Shown here: positions 1 to 10,386 of the stretch, piece by piece
Layout: the number at the start of each line of letters is the position of its first letter
Numbering within the stretch: position 1 is the first letter of the stretch
The notes under the pieces: model-generated
What the model was told of the DNA's origin: nothing
Databases searched by the model: none
The model's input: only the letters and a program-made list of their open reading frames with translations
Position numbers and translations under genes: made by a program
From: Ancylostoma caninum
Lineage: Eukaryota > Nematoda > Chromadorea > Rhabditida > Ancylostomatidae
Direction of reading: 5' to 3'
NCBI GenBank assembly: GCA_037903475.1
Contig: JBAJFG010000621.1
Span: 1,240,001-1,304,000, forward strand
Length of the DNA stretch: 64,000 nucleotides

Positions 1-656
1 TGCTTACTATCCCCAGGAGTTTGTGCGGATGAACGAGGTGAATCGATTGCGATGTGTGGCCAGCATCTATGCAAACCCGTCCATGTACGGCCTTACCAAC
101 ACTACCTCAGCCTGCCTTAATCACTGAGGATTTTGTGCATTTCTTAATTCTGCTACCTCTCAAATCTCTCGCGCTTCGATCTGCAGCTCCTGCTAAGACT
201 CACTTGTTTCTCGATGTGTATGTAAATAATTGGTACCATTCAATAAGAAAACAATCTCATTAATCTTCTATTGTTATAGATATTACTATGTTGTTGTTTA
301 TCATCCAATGAACTTATCACAAACCTTATTTCGATTCCTCACTTTCATGATAAGCTGGACAACAAGCGTACTTTACGGAAAGGAATATTGAGAGATAGAG
401 TCCGGGGCTGTGGCGTAGTTGCCCTTGGAGAATGCAAGGCATTTGTAATAATACCCCATAATATTCACGCAGAAATCATGTGCTCCGGCCGACCAGCAGC
501 GAAAGTCCCAATAGTTTTGTAAATACCCCTTTACATGCTGGTTTTTTTTTTCCGAAGGGGACACGGTTTCCGTAGCGTGCTTATTTCAACTTGAGATTTT
601 TGAATGTTTTCCTGATGGTGAGTAAAAAGCTAACGCAAAAAACCTGTAAAACTATA
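1..656. other. Left edge, no recognisable feature
   Basis: No coding frame above about 70 codons, no inverted repeat and no RNA gene were recognised. A T-rich run lies near 542-550. Nothing else is claimed. Confidence 0.4.
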
Positions 657-658
657 TA

Positions 659-690
659 TTAGGTTGTTCGGAAATCTTGCGGAGAAAAAA
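659..690 (+). repeat. Solitary mariner-type terminal repeat
   Basis: TA at 657-658 is followed by TTAGGTTGTTCGGAAATC, the classic start of a mariner terminal inverted repeat (TTAGGTTGxxC...). I could not find the matching inverted end downstream, and the following frames do not resemble a transposase. It is therefore best read as a solitary or truncated end. A chance match is possible because only the first 8 bases are strongly diagnostic. Confidence 0.35.
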
Positions 691-1143
691 ATCAAGACTT
701 TATTAACGCATGTACTGAAACTTATCAGAAAACACTGCTACTTGTTTGTGAAATCTTCATCAAAGCCACTCATTGCGTACCATACCCTAATCCGAACAGA
801 AACTCTCGAGCATCCTCTGATGATGGTTCCAGCTACGTATGAAAGAGCAAGTACAGGGAGTACGTAAAAAATTCTTGTATGCCAAATGATGGTATAAAAA
901 AGTTCTGTGAAAATTGGAAACGAAGGGTATCAGCTCAGTGGTAAGGGTTTTTAATGTTTCGGTCCATTTTGGAGACTTTCCTAACACTCTGATGTGAAAC
1001 AATGACGAACTCGATTTCAGAAACCTCTGGACTTTCGAATTTTTTAATGGACTTTCATGAGGCTTTCGTGTGTATCACTCTCTTTTGCTGGTGCATTTCT
1101 GTTAGCAGGAGATCTCTTCAGGGTGATACACCCTCTTTTGGTC

Positions 1144-1573
1144 TTAAAGGCAGCACTCACGGAGATCTTTGGGTTGGAGATTTCGCGGTATATCGGGGTA
1201 TTTAGAGGCGATGAACTCATTGACAACGATGAAGTAGCGTGAAACACGCGAAAAACACAGGAAATGATGGCGCTATTTCATGTGTGTCCACAGCGCGGAC
1301 GAGTGTTCCGTGATAGGTCCCGCCACGGAACCCTGCAAATGGTACGAATTTCATAGACACGCCCCCGCTGAACCACACGCGCACACCCTGTCAACGGCGT
1401 TTGTTGGCGCGACGGAACCCTAATGTCCAGAGCGGCTGATGTGTCCATGGCTGTATCTTCGCAGGTAGACGGCCATTCAAGGTGTTCGACTTACTGTTGC
1501 GATTGTCCAGCGGCCGACTACATGGTAAGCGATTAATTTCAGAAGTGAAAATTTCCGTGAGTGCTGCCTTTAA
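1144..1573. repeat. Inverted repeat carrying a shared coding-like block
   Basis: Bases 1144-1163 are an exact 20-bp inverted match to 1554-1573, and similarity continues inward at lower identity. Read outward-in on each strand, both arms encode LKAALTEIF followed by xxEI(S/N)R: in the plus frame 1057-1242 and the minus frame 1391-1723. This suggests a decayed foldback element or an inverted duplication of a once-coding segment. The outer limits are unclear; weaker similarity may extend to about 1010 and 1730. Confidence 0.45.
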
Positions 1574-2082
1574 CGAAACAGATATTTCCGACATTTTGCT
1601 CAAAGCCATGTTTGAAGAGCTTGGTAACTGCAACGAGGCAAAAACGTTAGATTGAGGAAGGCGATTGGAATAGGAACGTCGAAAGTGTTCATTAACATGC
1701 ATTGCTGAGATTTCTGAAATCATCTCGCGGAGTCATTTCACATCCCCATCGGCGATCGGAGCTCTGGCGATTGTGGAAACAATCTCTACCGTTTCTGTAG
1801 GCCCTCTTTGATCAGAAGCTACTGCTAAACTCCACTGGAAGTATGACAGCCTCCGTCGCCATCTAATAGCGCTTCAGATACTTATTGAATGCGGGTGACA
1901 CTGACATGGCCACATAATCCACTTGTATGTTATCGATCGGTCAAACTGAACGGCAGTACACTCTGCATAATATACCCCACGTGGAGTACATGTCTCTTCA
2001 GCATAATTGCTTCTCGGCTGTACTGTATACTCCAACATTCTCTCTTACTGGACATGTTCCAAATTCCCAGCTGGAACAAGTA

Positions 2083-2960
2083 TTAGGTTAGTCCAAAAGT
2101 TTTGCACCAAGATATTTTTAGTATCTAGAATTTTATAGACTTTGAATCAAAATGCCACTTCATTTGAACTGCAGGATACACCTGGCTGCAGCCGTACAAT
2201 AATCGCCAGACATCTCCATGCGCTAGGGTACAGAAAACTGATGACGGGTTGGGTCCCCCACAAACTGAGTGCATTGCAAGACTGAGTGTGTGTGTCAGTC
2301 TTTGCTGATGAATCGCCAGAGGAGGAACGTTCTCAGCCAATTCATTACTGGAGATGAGAGCTGGGTGCTGTACGTCAACCGCACAGGAGGGGAAAGTTCA
2401 CTCCCGCATAGTGAACCATCTCCAAATTTTTCTGTGTTGTTGGTGGAATTCCGAGGAAATGCTGTGTCGAGAGCTGCTTACACCTGGGCCACCGTGATCG
2501 GCTAAGCCTACTCTCCTTAAATACAGGGATTGGTAGCCGTAACTCGCCTGAAGCGTGGAGCAACAGACCATGTTGCTTCACTTCATGACAATGCACGACC
2601 TCACTTCGCAAAGCTTACCCGCCAAAAAATTGTCAAACTATGTTGGGAAGTTCTACCCTGCTTATTCTCCTGACTTATTCCCGTCCAAGTACAACTTGTT
2701 GGGGGCCCTGAGCTGCATCTACAAGAAAAGTAATTCCAAAATTCCATGATCGGACCAAACCGAAAAGTGAGATTCCAAGCTTCTTCGACTCGCACTTGGC
2801 AGAGTTCTTGACTTCTGTAACTGATGCTCTAGTGAAGCATTGGCTATAACTCTTGGATCATGAAGGTAATTATTTTGTTGATTGATATCTATTCACAATG
2901 AACCTGACATTCATTGAAAAAAAGTATGAAATTAGGTGCAAAACTTTTGGACCAACATAA
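2083..2960 (+). mobile_element. Internally deleted mariner element
   Basis: The left end is TTAGGTTAGTCCAAAAGTTT and the right end is its inverted counterpart with one base change in the first ten (TTATGTTGGTCC on the minus strand). Both are flanked by TA (2081-2082, 2961-2962), the mariner target duplication. The length of 878 bp is well below the 1.2-1.3 kb of a full mariner, so internal sequence is missing. Remains of the transposase run on the plus strand. It cannot move on its own. Confidence 0.9.
2160..2750 (+). pseudogene. Mariner transposase, broken
   Basis: Fragments of a mariner DD34D transposase lie in order over several plus-strand frames. A C-terminal part of the DNA-binding region reads IIARHLHALG then WVPHKLS (about 2196-2262). 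It is followed by VCVSLLMNR and the first catalytic block TGDESWVLY (about 2347-2373), then LHDNARPH (about 2578-2602, second D), and YSPDLFPSKYNL (about 2662-2697, third D). Frame changes occur near 2265 and between the second and third catalytic blocks, and the N-terminal helix-turn-helix region is absent, so the gene is dead. The three catalytic aspartates can all still be seen. Family assignment comes from the order and spacing of these motifs, which are standard for mariner. There is no sign of host use. Confidence 0.85.
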
Positions 2961-2964
2961 TATT

Positions 2965-4460
2965 ATAGATTCCGCCACGCTGCTTGACGTATAGCATAGT
3001 GAAGAATTAACTATAGCGCTTTCTACAGATCTCACACTTACCAGTTTCGCGTGATCGATTAATATTCAACGCCTGTTTACAATTACGACTTAGCGACTGG
3101 TTCTGCACGCATACTCTGTATTCAATCAGCAAAATTTTCAAAATTGATGATGTAGGTGTTGATGAATGACTCGAAATGAACTGGCCAAATCTTTTATACA
3201 AATCCTTATCTGAGGTTTTCTTATTTCGACCTAATTTTCTCGCGGTGCTATCGTAGCTATCCCTTGAGGCCGTAGCAGTCATGGCAATGACAGTTCAAGT
3301 CCTACCATAGTCTGCCGAATGGGTTACATCCTAGAAATATGGGAGAGTTTTCTTGGAAGACTGCGATGAATTGTTTTTTTTGGAAATTTACGATGCACTA
3401 GAATACATACGCATTGAGGGAAGCATCTCATCGACACACTTAATATTGGGTTTGAATCCCTTCACTAGTCCATTGGGTGCTTCACATTATTAGCGAGTAT
3501 CAATGCCCACATTCATAGCACGATGCACTCTAGCTTTCGGATATGGCTTGCCGCAGCTGAAGAGGCCTTGACGATCACCTAGTCAGAAGTTCTGACAAGC
3601 ATTAATGGGTTTATGTCACCTACAGCGTAACGCATTCCATGTGAAGTTAATGTTTTACCCTCACGAACCATAGAGCCTAGAAGCTGTCTTTCACGTTTCC
3701 AACGCAGCCCCTAGCCTCAGCGAGTTGTGTGAGTAGACGGGCGCTCGGGAGAGCGCCTATGTGCAAATCGATGAACAGAGTTTGCGATCCGAAACAAAAT
3801 GGGAACGCTCCGTTGTAACACAGATTTTACACTATAGTTTTAGAATTCGTGTAATGTATTCCACAATCACCGACCAAACTGATTAAAAGATTTGAAAGGT
3901 GGTAACAAAGTGCTTCCAAGCCCGATTACTGCAAGGATCCCCTAAGCACCACAGCTCAGGTTTATAAAAATGCTACTAATCCTGATGTATACATACTCTG
4001 TTAAACCTGGAATTAGTATTAGTGGAGGGATCATAGATTGAGACACGGCCATTTTTAATTTGAGAGTTCACAAACACACCGCTTGCCTTCGTTCTGGGAA
4101 TGCCACAATGCTCACTCCTACCTGGACCATTTACATCTGCATTAAAAATAATCTCAGACAATTTGCGATTTCCTTAGCACTGGTCTGCAATTATTTCGGA
4201 TCGGGGTCTCAGCTGTACTTCAGTGTTTCTTATAATTCTCTGAAGACTTTTCACAAATTTGCTCTCACATAATATGATCAACATTACAGGGATCCTTGCT
4301 TCATCCAGACCTGACTAAGTCCTGACAGGACATACTGTGTCCATGCATGTCCTTCAAAACATTATTAATGCTATGCTCACGAAGCAGTTTTAGGAAATGC
4401 GTAACCTTTCATATTTTGGAAAAGCCAGTGAGCTTGCCTTCTTGCCGCTCTTTAACCAGA
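2965..4460. other. Unassigned stretch between two mariners
   Basis: A 91-codon minus-strand frame (3007-3282) is rich in basic and serine residues but matches no family I recognise. No repeats or RNA genes were seen. It is probably ordinary intergenic DNA. Confidence 0.4.
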
Positions 4461-4525
4461 TATATTAGGTTGGTGCATAATTAGTGCGGCTTCTTTTTTT
4501 CTGCGACTTCTTTTCTCGATGAAAA

Positions 4526-4960
4526 TTGAAGCTTTTCAAATGGTTTTCTCATGAAAACAATCCTCTCTTTCCACTCATTAAAGATGCTATTGAAAACCGC
4601 ATCCAAATCCGCCATAATCTGCTCTATCACTTTGGTAAAAATTCGAATGCAACACTGCCATTCCGCGATCTCAGCGAGCCTTTCAGAGAAGGACAAATCA
4701 GCAAGGCTAAATTGAAACATTGTTCATATTCATAGGGTGCGAGCTTCGCAGATGAAGAAAGAAGAGGTTGGCCATCAAATTCCGAACACCGAGAATTTTG
4801 GGCAGTCGTGGAAGAGGACGAAAGCTTGATGACGGCAATGCTGCCCGAACTCTTCAATATGGACCACTCGACCATGGTTCTTCCTCTCAAGAGGCTCAGA
4901 AATGCATGAAGATTGGCTATATGGGGAACTATCAGACAGGAACAATATTCGAATTCCCAC
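4526..4960 (+). pseudogene. Mariner transposase N-terminal part, left arm
   Basis: The plus strand reads HNLLYHFGKNSNATLPFRDL (about 4610-4669), the N-terminal helix-turn-helix of mariner transposases. After a stop and within the same general frame come GASFADEERRGWPSNSEH (the familiar ...DEERxGRPS linker) and DHSTMVLPLKRL (second HTH, normally SxSTVxRHLKxLG). A stop at the tag near 4735 and another near 4911 break it. No catalytic residues are present. It is a diverged paralogue of the right-arm copy, not an identical one. Confidence 0.75.
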
Positions 4961-4989
4961 CGATTTTCTGTAGAAGAACGAGTCGATCG

Positions 4990-5258
4990 AAGCCTCTCAA
5001 TTCCACGTCCGTCAAAAGTTCCTGGTCGTCGAAATTTGATCGTACGTCCATTCCTTCATCAGTAGGATTGCACCTTCTTAGCTGAACAAATATTTTTCGA
5101 CTTGGCTTTGCTGTTTTTTCTTCAGCCAAAATATCGTTGAGATCACGGAATGACTGTGCCGCATTCCAACTTTTCCCGAAGTGATAGAGCATGAGATGGT
5201 GAAATTGGATACGATTTTTGATAACAGCGTTACTAAATGAAAGAAAAGGATTAATCAC
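4990..5258 (-). pseudogene. Mariner transposase N-terminal part, right arm (inverted)
   Basis: The minus-strand frame starting near 5258 reads IKNRIQFHHLMLYHFGKSWN, parallel to the left-arm sequence, then FRDLNDILAEE and later SNFDDQELLTDVELRG, matching the mariner linker (RPSxFDDxxLL). The two arms differ at many residues, so they are not a fresh duplication. The frame ends against the left-arm copy in the centre of the element. This copy is open for 108 codons but has no catalytic domain. Confidence 0.75.
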
Positions 5259-5343
5259 ATGAAAACATCGTTGAAGAAAGCGTTAATTTTGAAAGAGAAA
5301 AGGCTTCGCAAAAAAGCAGCATTAATTCGGCACTAACCTAATA

Positions 5344-7245
5344 TTTCCTAAGCAATAAGTTGGATGAGTTTTCTTCCAAATCATATCCTTCCATCTCGAT
5401 TTAAAATTCGACTTCTCGTGAAACCAAAGCACTAGCGTTAGCGAGGAATAATTGCTTCGTAATTAAGGGGCAGGACAGCACAATTGCTCCTCATTTTAGG
5501 CAGCTTTCTAATTTGCTAGGCTAATGAGTACTAGCGTAAGGACAATATCGTTTTGTAGTGCTGCCATCAATCCCAACCACAAAGAAGCACTACTTTGTCA
5601 ATTGGAGTAAGAGCTAATTCATTTCGGGCCAAAGATACTTAGGAATCATGACTTTTTTCTCCTCATCTTCAAACATGTCCCCAGCACCACCAGGTTACCA
5701 TCACGAGTCAGGCTGGTAATTCTGTGCAAGTGCACTGAGTATAAAATTCATTGCACGGTACTGATTGACCACGAAGTTGCCCTTTAACAATCAGAGACAA
5801 CGCGATTCTGGTAGAAGGAAATCCGATTTCGCTCTTTCAGATTGGGAACCTTGTGAACGACATTCTTGAAACGTCTATAATATTCGTGACTACTCATCGG
5901 AACAGTGCTCGCCGTAGGGTTCATCATTATGGGACGATAGTTGAGTATTTCTATGTTTGAATTGAATGTTGTACTAAGTGTCACAAGCACCCGTTACTCT
6001 CAGGCTACTTTGAAGAAAATTACATATGTGCTATAACCCTACCTAGGCTAATGTGACAGTCAGCCTTTATATCTAGAAGCTACTTTCATTCCTTGTGCTA
6101 TAAACAGCATTCCACCTCTAAAACAATGTGTACAAGATCGAGAAATGTTGCAATGCCCAAAGAGGAATGCATGGACACTTTTATGCCAGGTTGAATCTGA
6201 CCTTGGTTTGTAGAACAAGGGGAATACTTCACAGTGCTTTGGTGTCTGCTGGAACCTACGAAGTTAGTCAAAGGGTACGTGAAAACAAAAGCTACGATAG
6301 GTAATTCTAGAAGTCTCTATAAACCTCGTACCTCATAGAATGTCTTGTCAGTGCTGACTTTCGTTTGTTATTTCCCCCGCGAGCAATGTAGGTGAGACAG
6401 AAAGCAGCGCAGCGTTTCTGCAAGACATGCATTGATCCACTCGGGCCTGCAGCGCCTGCTCCACATTCCTCGTAAACAACTAGTGCGGAGAAATTGCTGG
6501 GCATAGGAGGAGCCCAAATAGTCGGAATGCAAAGCCGGTGACTGCAGACGGATGCGGAGAATGCGGATCAATAGTGGATGTAGGATATTTCTGAGGGACC
6601 GCCTGATACAACTCGGTATTACCACTTTCGAGGTATCATACATATTTGACGAGTCCCAACAGTTTAAACCCCTGATAAAATGTTTGTCCTAGCCTGAGTC
6701 GATCGGACCTCCGAGTGCTCTTTGAATTAAGGGCATCAAACCATTGTTACTAACTACAAGTGTGTCGTGTGACTCTCTAGTCTTGTGACAGAGGGCGCCC
6801 ATGTGAAGGCCTACTGCATCGTCAACTGCCTTGCACGTTGATATAGAACTGGTTGCGACTCACATAACGTGGGAGAAGGGTAACTGCCATCAGAGGCCCA
6901 GTAATATCCGCACTATGTAGGTTCTTCAGGGTACTACAAGAGAAACCGTTTGTAACACGCGACAATTACCAATTATTTGGAGATCTGTTGTTTTCGTATA
7001 GTTCTTATAATAAAAAGTGTCTTGCCAAGACTGGAAGACACGGAAGGCAGAGAGTCCAAAAGCTGAGGCCCACAGCACGCGCTACACATCACGCAATGTG
7101 ACGCTGATTGTCTGCACATAATACATATTTCATTCATGTCGTAATGCTCATTCGATCCTCCTTCACCCTGTTTTAACAGAACGCTTGAGCTCTGTTCATG
7201 AGTCGTGACCACCGAAGCTCCCGCTCCCCCTCATTACAAGGAAAC
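5344..7245. other. Unassigned stretch
   Basis: Only short frames (up to 91 codons, 6368-6643 minus) occur and none resembles a known family. No inverted repeat longer than about 12 bp was noticed. Confidence 0.4.
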
Positions 7246-7251
7246 GAACCC

Positions 7252-7370
7252 GCAGTATTCCACTTTCTCTGCTGCAAAATGGTAATGTCAAAATTTTAGC
7301 TGAAACATCGTGTGTGAGGGTTATTTGACATGCTGGTCAGCAATATCATACCCATTTGCACGATTCCGGA
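7252..7370 (-). repeat. Decayed relative of the 427-bp inverted-repeat family
   Basis: The order ATTCCACTTTC, AAAATTTTAGCTGAAAC, GAGGGTTATTTGA, TGCTG, AATATCaTAcCCATTT follows the terminal arm of the element at 14026-14452, read from its right end. The motif usually reading GCTGAACACGAATAT is damaged here. The opposite arm was not found. This is an old one-ended relic. Confidence 0.45.
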
Positions 7371-7954
7371 ACAGCATTTTTGCAGGGTAAGTGCACGTGC
7401 AAAATACGGCATCTCAAAAAATCTTCCAAAACTTTGCATAGCTTGCATAGTGAGGTTTTCCATTTGTCACAAATGTCAGCATTAATTCCCATAGTCATTT
7501 TCTTATCGAACTTGACATTCTCCTCTAGTTTCCTATGGTAGTCCTACCGTAACCCTATAAAAAGGGGGCTGTGTAAAAAGATATGACGTAAGCACACGGA
7601 AGAACTCTTCTTACCAATTTTAGAAAAATTCCCTGAGATACAGTAATGTGTTTACCGCGCCCGTCCAAGAATAGAATGCCAAGAAATGGATGTGACATCC
7701 GTCCCTTGTGTGTCAGATAACGATTTGGAATGTACTTTGATATTTCATCCACTTCAACTCTTAGCCGATAGATCGGAGATGCAACAACAATGAACAGTAA
7801 GACATCCTCACAGACGTTGAATGATCCCACTGTTGCGCTTCGAATAGTGCTTTATACTGGCAGCTACAGCCCTTATCACCGCAGCGACTCCGAAATTTTC
7901 GTAATCTGTATATATAAAGTAGAATGTCTGTGCGTGTGTGTGTGTATGTATGTA

Positions 7955-8790
7955 CTAGCTGCCGTACCCGGCTTCGCTCGGGTGTTTTATTACCTTGGCT
8001 ACATCATACTGCTGAGGCCAATTACTATCATCGACAAATTCATTAAAATCTCCATAATTTTGGTGATCAGCATGTTAGCGAAGCCCAGGTGACGTTCCCC
8101 ATCGACTTGTGGGCGAAAAGTTAGCAAAGCTATTTCGGTGACATTGAATCGACGTATTCGTACAAAGTGGTTGTCATATTCATACTCAGCATATCGAGGA
8201 ACCCCAGGAGAGATGTCTTCACTGCTCCATTGGGCGGAAGAGCCAAAAATCAATAAAATCGAAAAACCGATATTTCATGCAAAATGTTTGTCATATTCCT
8301 ATTCAGCGTATTGAAAAACCCAGGAAAACATGTCTTTGTCCGTCCCCGAGCGAAAATGGGGAAAAATCGATTAAATCAATAAATCAATATTTCGTGCAAA
8401 ATGGTTGTCATTCTTATTCAGCGTGTTGAGAAACCCCAGTAGACATGTTTTTACCACCCCATGATCAAGAATAGCGAAAAATCAATAAATCAATGTCTCG
8501 CGCAAAATGGTTGGCGTATTCGTGTTCAGCGCATTGAGGTACCCCAGTAGGCATGTTCTCGCTAGTCCCTGGTCAAGAAGAGCGAAAAATCAATAAAATC
8601 GATATAATCGATAAACCAATCGATAATCCCAGGTGGAAAGTAGCCTATAACCTCCGCCGGCCAATGGAGAGTCTACCTGCAAAATTTGGTCCCGATCGGT
8701 TCATCCTCCGCGATTTCTATTCGGAACACACACACACACACAAACACACACACAAACACACAAACAAACTTTCACTTTTATATATACAGA
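7955..8790 (-). mobile_element. Non-autonomous Helitron nested in the outer one
   Basis: Reading the minus strand, it starts TCTGTATATATAAAAGTG (from 8790) and ends with the ACCCG..CGGGT hairpin and CTAG (7958-7955). Flanks are TGTA on the left and TGTATG on the right: it sits inside the (TGTA)n tract of the outer copy with A on one side and T on the other. It is 836 bp and non-coding. It is the same family as 7905-10173 and 55299-55536, in the opposite orientation to its host. Confidence 0.88.
8130..8620 (-). repeat. 118-bp Helitron internal repeats, inner copy (about 4 units)
   Basis: Four diverged units occur, each with an (A/T)ATCGAT-rich half and a half ending in the inverted form of GCTGAACACGAATAT. 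Motif copies are near 8175, 8292, 8409 and 8516. Confidence 0.75.
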
Positions 8791-8826
8791 TGTATGTATG
8801 TATGTATGTATGTATGTATGTATGTT
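8791..8826. repeat. (TGTA)n microsatellite
   Basis: About nine TGTA units follow the inner Helitron, and about two more lie on its other side (7944-7954). The tract was split by the Helitron insertion. Confidence 0.9.
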
Positions 8827-8929
8827 CCTTATAGAAATCGCGGAGGGTTAACCGATCGGGACCAAACTTTGCACACATACCCATCAAAGGCCGGCGGAGG
8901 TTTTAGGCTACCTTCCTCTAGGAAATATC

Positions 8930-9790
8930 GATTGATTTATCGATCATATCGATTTTATCGATTTTTCGCTATTTTTGCTCAGGGGTCAGTGGGGACACGT
9001 ACACTGGGGTATCTCAATGCGCTGAACACGAATATGGCAACCAATTTGCACGAAATATCGATTTATCGATTTTATTGATTTTTCGCTATTTTCCCCCCGG
9101 AGTCGATGAGGATATGCCTACTGGGATTTCTTGATGCGCTGAACACGAATATGGCAACCGCTTCGCACGAGAATATCGATTTATCGATTTTATTGATTTT
9201 TCGCTTTTTTGCTCAGGGGTTGGTGGGGACACGTACACTGGGGTATCTCAGTACGCTGAACACGAATATGCCAACCGCTCTGCATGAAATTATCGATTTA
9301 TCGATTTTATTGATTTTTCGCCATTCTTGCCCATGGGGCGGCAGACAGATGTCTACTGGAGTTCGTCAATACGCTGAACACGAACACAACAAACATTCCG
9401 CACGAATTACGGATTTATCGATTTCATCTATCTTTTCCATTTTCGTTTGGGGACAGTCAAGGACATGTGTGCTGTGGTTTTCCAGTACGCTGAACACAAA
9501 TTGATGATAACCATTTTGCACAAAATATCGATCTATCGGTTTTATTGATTTTTCCCTGTTTTCGCCCATGGATCGGTTGAGACGTGTCTACTAGGATTTT
9601 TCAATACGTTGAACACAAATACGGCAATTGTTTTGCACGAATATATCGGTTCACTAATGTCTTCTGTTCTTTTCCTGCTTCTGAAAATTGGCAAAATGTG
9701 CTTACTGGATCAATCGAACACTTTAAACATCTGAGCACGAATATGGCCACTGTTTTCCACGAATTTGTCATCGAAATAACTTTACTGACA
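8930..9790 (+). repeat. 118-bp Helitron internal repeats, outer copy (about 7 units)
   Basis: GCTGAACACGAATAT or close variants begin at 9021, 9138, 9255, 9373, 9489, 9608 and 9731, giving spacings of 116-123 bp. Each unit also carries TATCGATTTATCGATTTTAT-like sequence, then TTTTTCGC and a GGGGACACGTACACTGG block. Units decay towards the 3' side. Confidence 0.85.
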
Positions 9791-9835
9791 CTGACGTTTC
9801 GCCTACGGGATTACTTGAGGGGAGCTGTTAAAGGG

Positions 9836-10033
9836 CTTCCACTCCGGAGTAAACATCGCGTTGGAGACGCACGCGCGCTAATCCATTCCACAGATCAAAT
9901 TCTCAGTTGAAAGGCTACGTCCGAACCGTTAAAAACCATTCCCATGTAGCCTTTCGATTGAGATTTTGATCCTTGGAATGGATCAGCTCGCGCGCGTGTC
10001 TTCAACGCGATGTTTACTCGGAGGGGAATGCCC
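9836..10033. repeat. Long imperfect hairpin inside the outer Helitron
   Basis: The block GAGTAAACATCGCGTTG at about 9847-9863 recurs inverted near 10002-10019. The match continues inward through ATCCATTCC and GAAAGGCTAC to a loop of roughly 20 bp near 9930. The arms are about 85-95 bp. It may be a small MITE that landed in the Helitron or a structural part of it. Confidence 0.7.
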
Positions 10034-10187
10034 TGTACCTGAGCATCGCTAATGTGCTCACCACCAAAATTATAGGTATTTCCAATGATTTTACCAGCAA
10101 TGGCAATTGTTCTCACCAATGTGAGAAAGCCAGGGTTGTAAAACACCCGAGCGAAGCCGGGTATGCCGTCTAGTCGGCAATAGTGTA

Positions 10188-10364
10188 TAGTCCTTGTCGA
10201 AAAGATAGACGGATTCCGTGACTGCAAATTGCTGTGGGACCTAGGCGAGAGATGCAGTAAGAGCATGCGCGAATTGAGAGGGGCGAGTAGGTCCCGCCGC
10301 GGCTCTGCGGCAGCGACGTTATGAAACCGCACGCGCTATCGGTCTATCTTTTCGGCAAGGACTA
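10188..10364. mobile_element. MITE with TAGTCCTTG ends
   Basis: The arms begin TAGTCCTTGtCGAAAAGATAG and TAGTCCTTGcCGAAAAGATAG (minus strand). TA lies on both sides (10186-10187, 10365-10366). It is 177 bp, has a GC-rich interior and no coding capacity. It sits 14 bp after the Helitron 3' end. Confidence 0.75.
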
Positions 10365-10386
10365 TATAGTGTGTTAGGTCTCGATG

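Larger units (their letters stand above)
4465..5341. mobile_element. Foldback mariner: two 5' halves head to head
   Basis: TA at 4463-4464, TTAGGTTGGTGCATAATTAG at the left end and its inverted counterpart (minus strand TTAGGTTAGTGCCGAATTAA) at the right end with TA at 5342-5343 define an 877-bp mariner-type element. Unlike a normal mariner, the N-terminal transposase region is found at both ends, converging: plus strand from the left and minus strand from the right, meeting near 4960-5000. The catalytic C-terminal half is missing. This looks like a palindromic, non-autonomous derivative. Confidence 0.85.
7905..10173 (+). mobile_element. Non-autonomous Helitron (outer copy)
   Basis: The 5' end is A|TCTGTATATATAAAG at 7905. 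The 3' end is the hairpin ACCCGAGCGAAGCCGGGT at about 10145-10162 followed by CTAG (10170-10173) and a host T. TC start, subterminal hairpin, CTRR end and insertion between A and T with no target duplication are the defining Helitron features. It carries no Rep/helicase frame. It is interrupted by an inner Helitron (7955-8790); without that it is about 1.43 kb. Its interior is mostly 118-bp tandem repeats plus a long hairpin (9836-10033). Confidence 0.85.

Noticed and set aside
9895..10332. 145-codon minus-strand frame as a gene
   Set aside because: It runs across the Helitron 3' end and a MITE, so it is an accidental frame over element boundaries.
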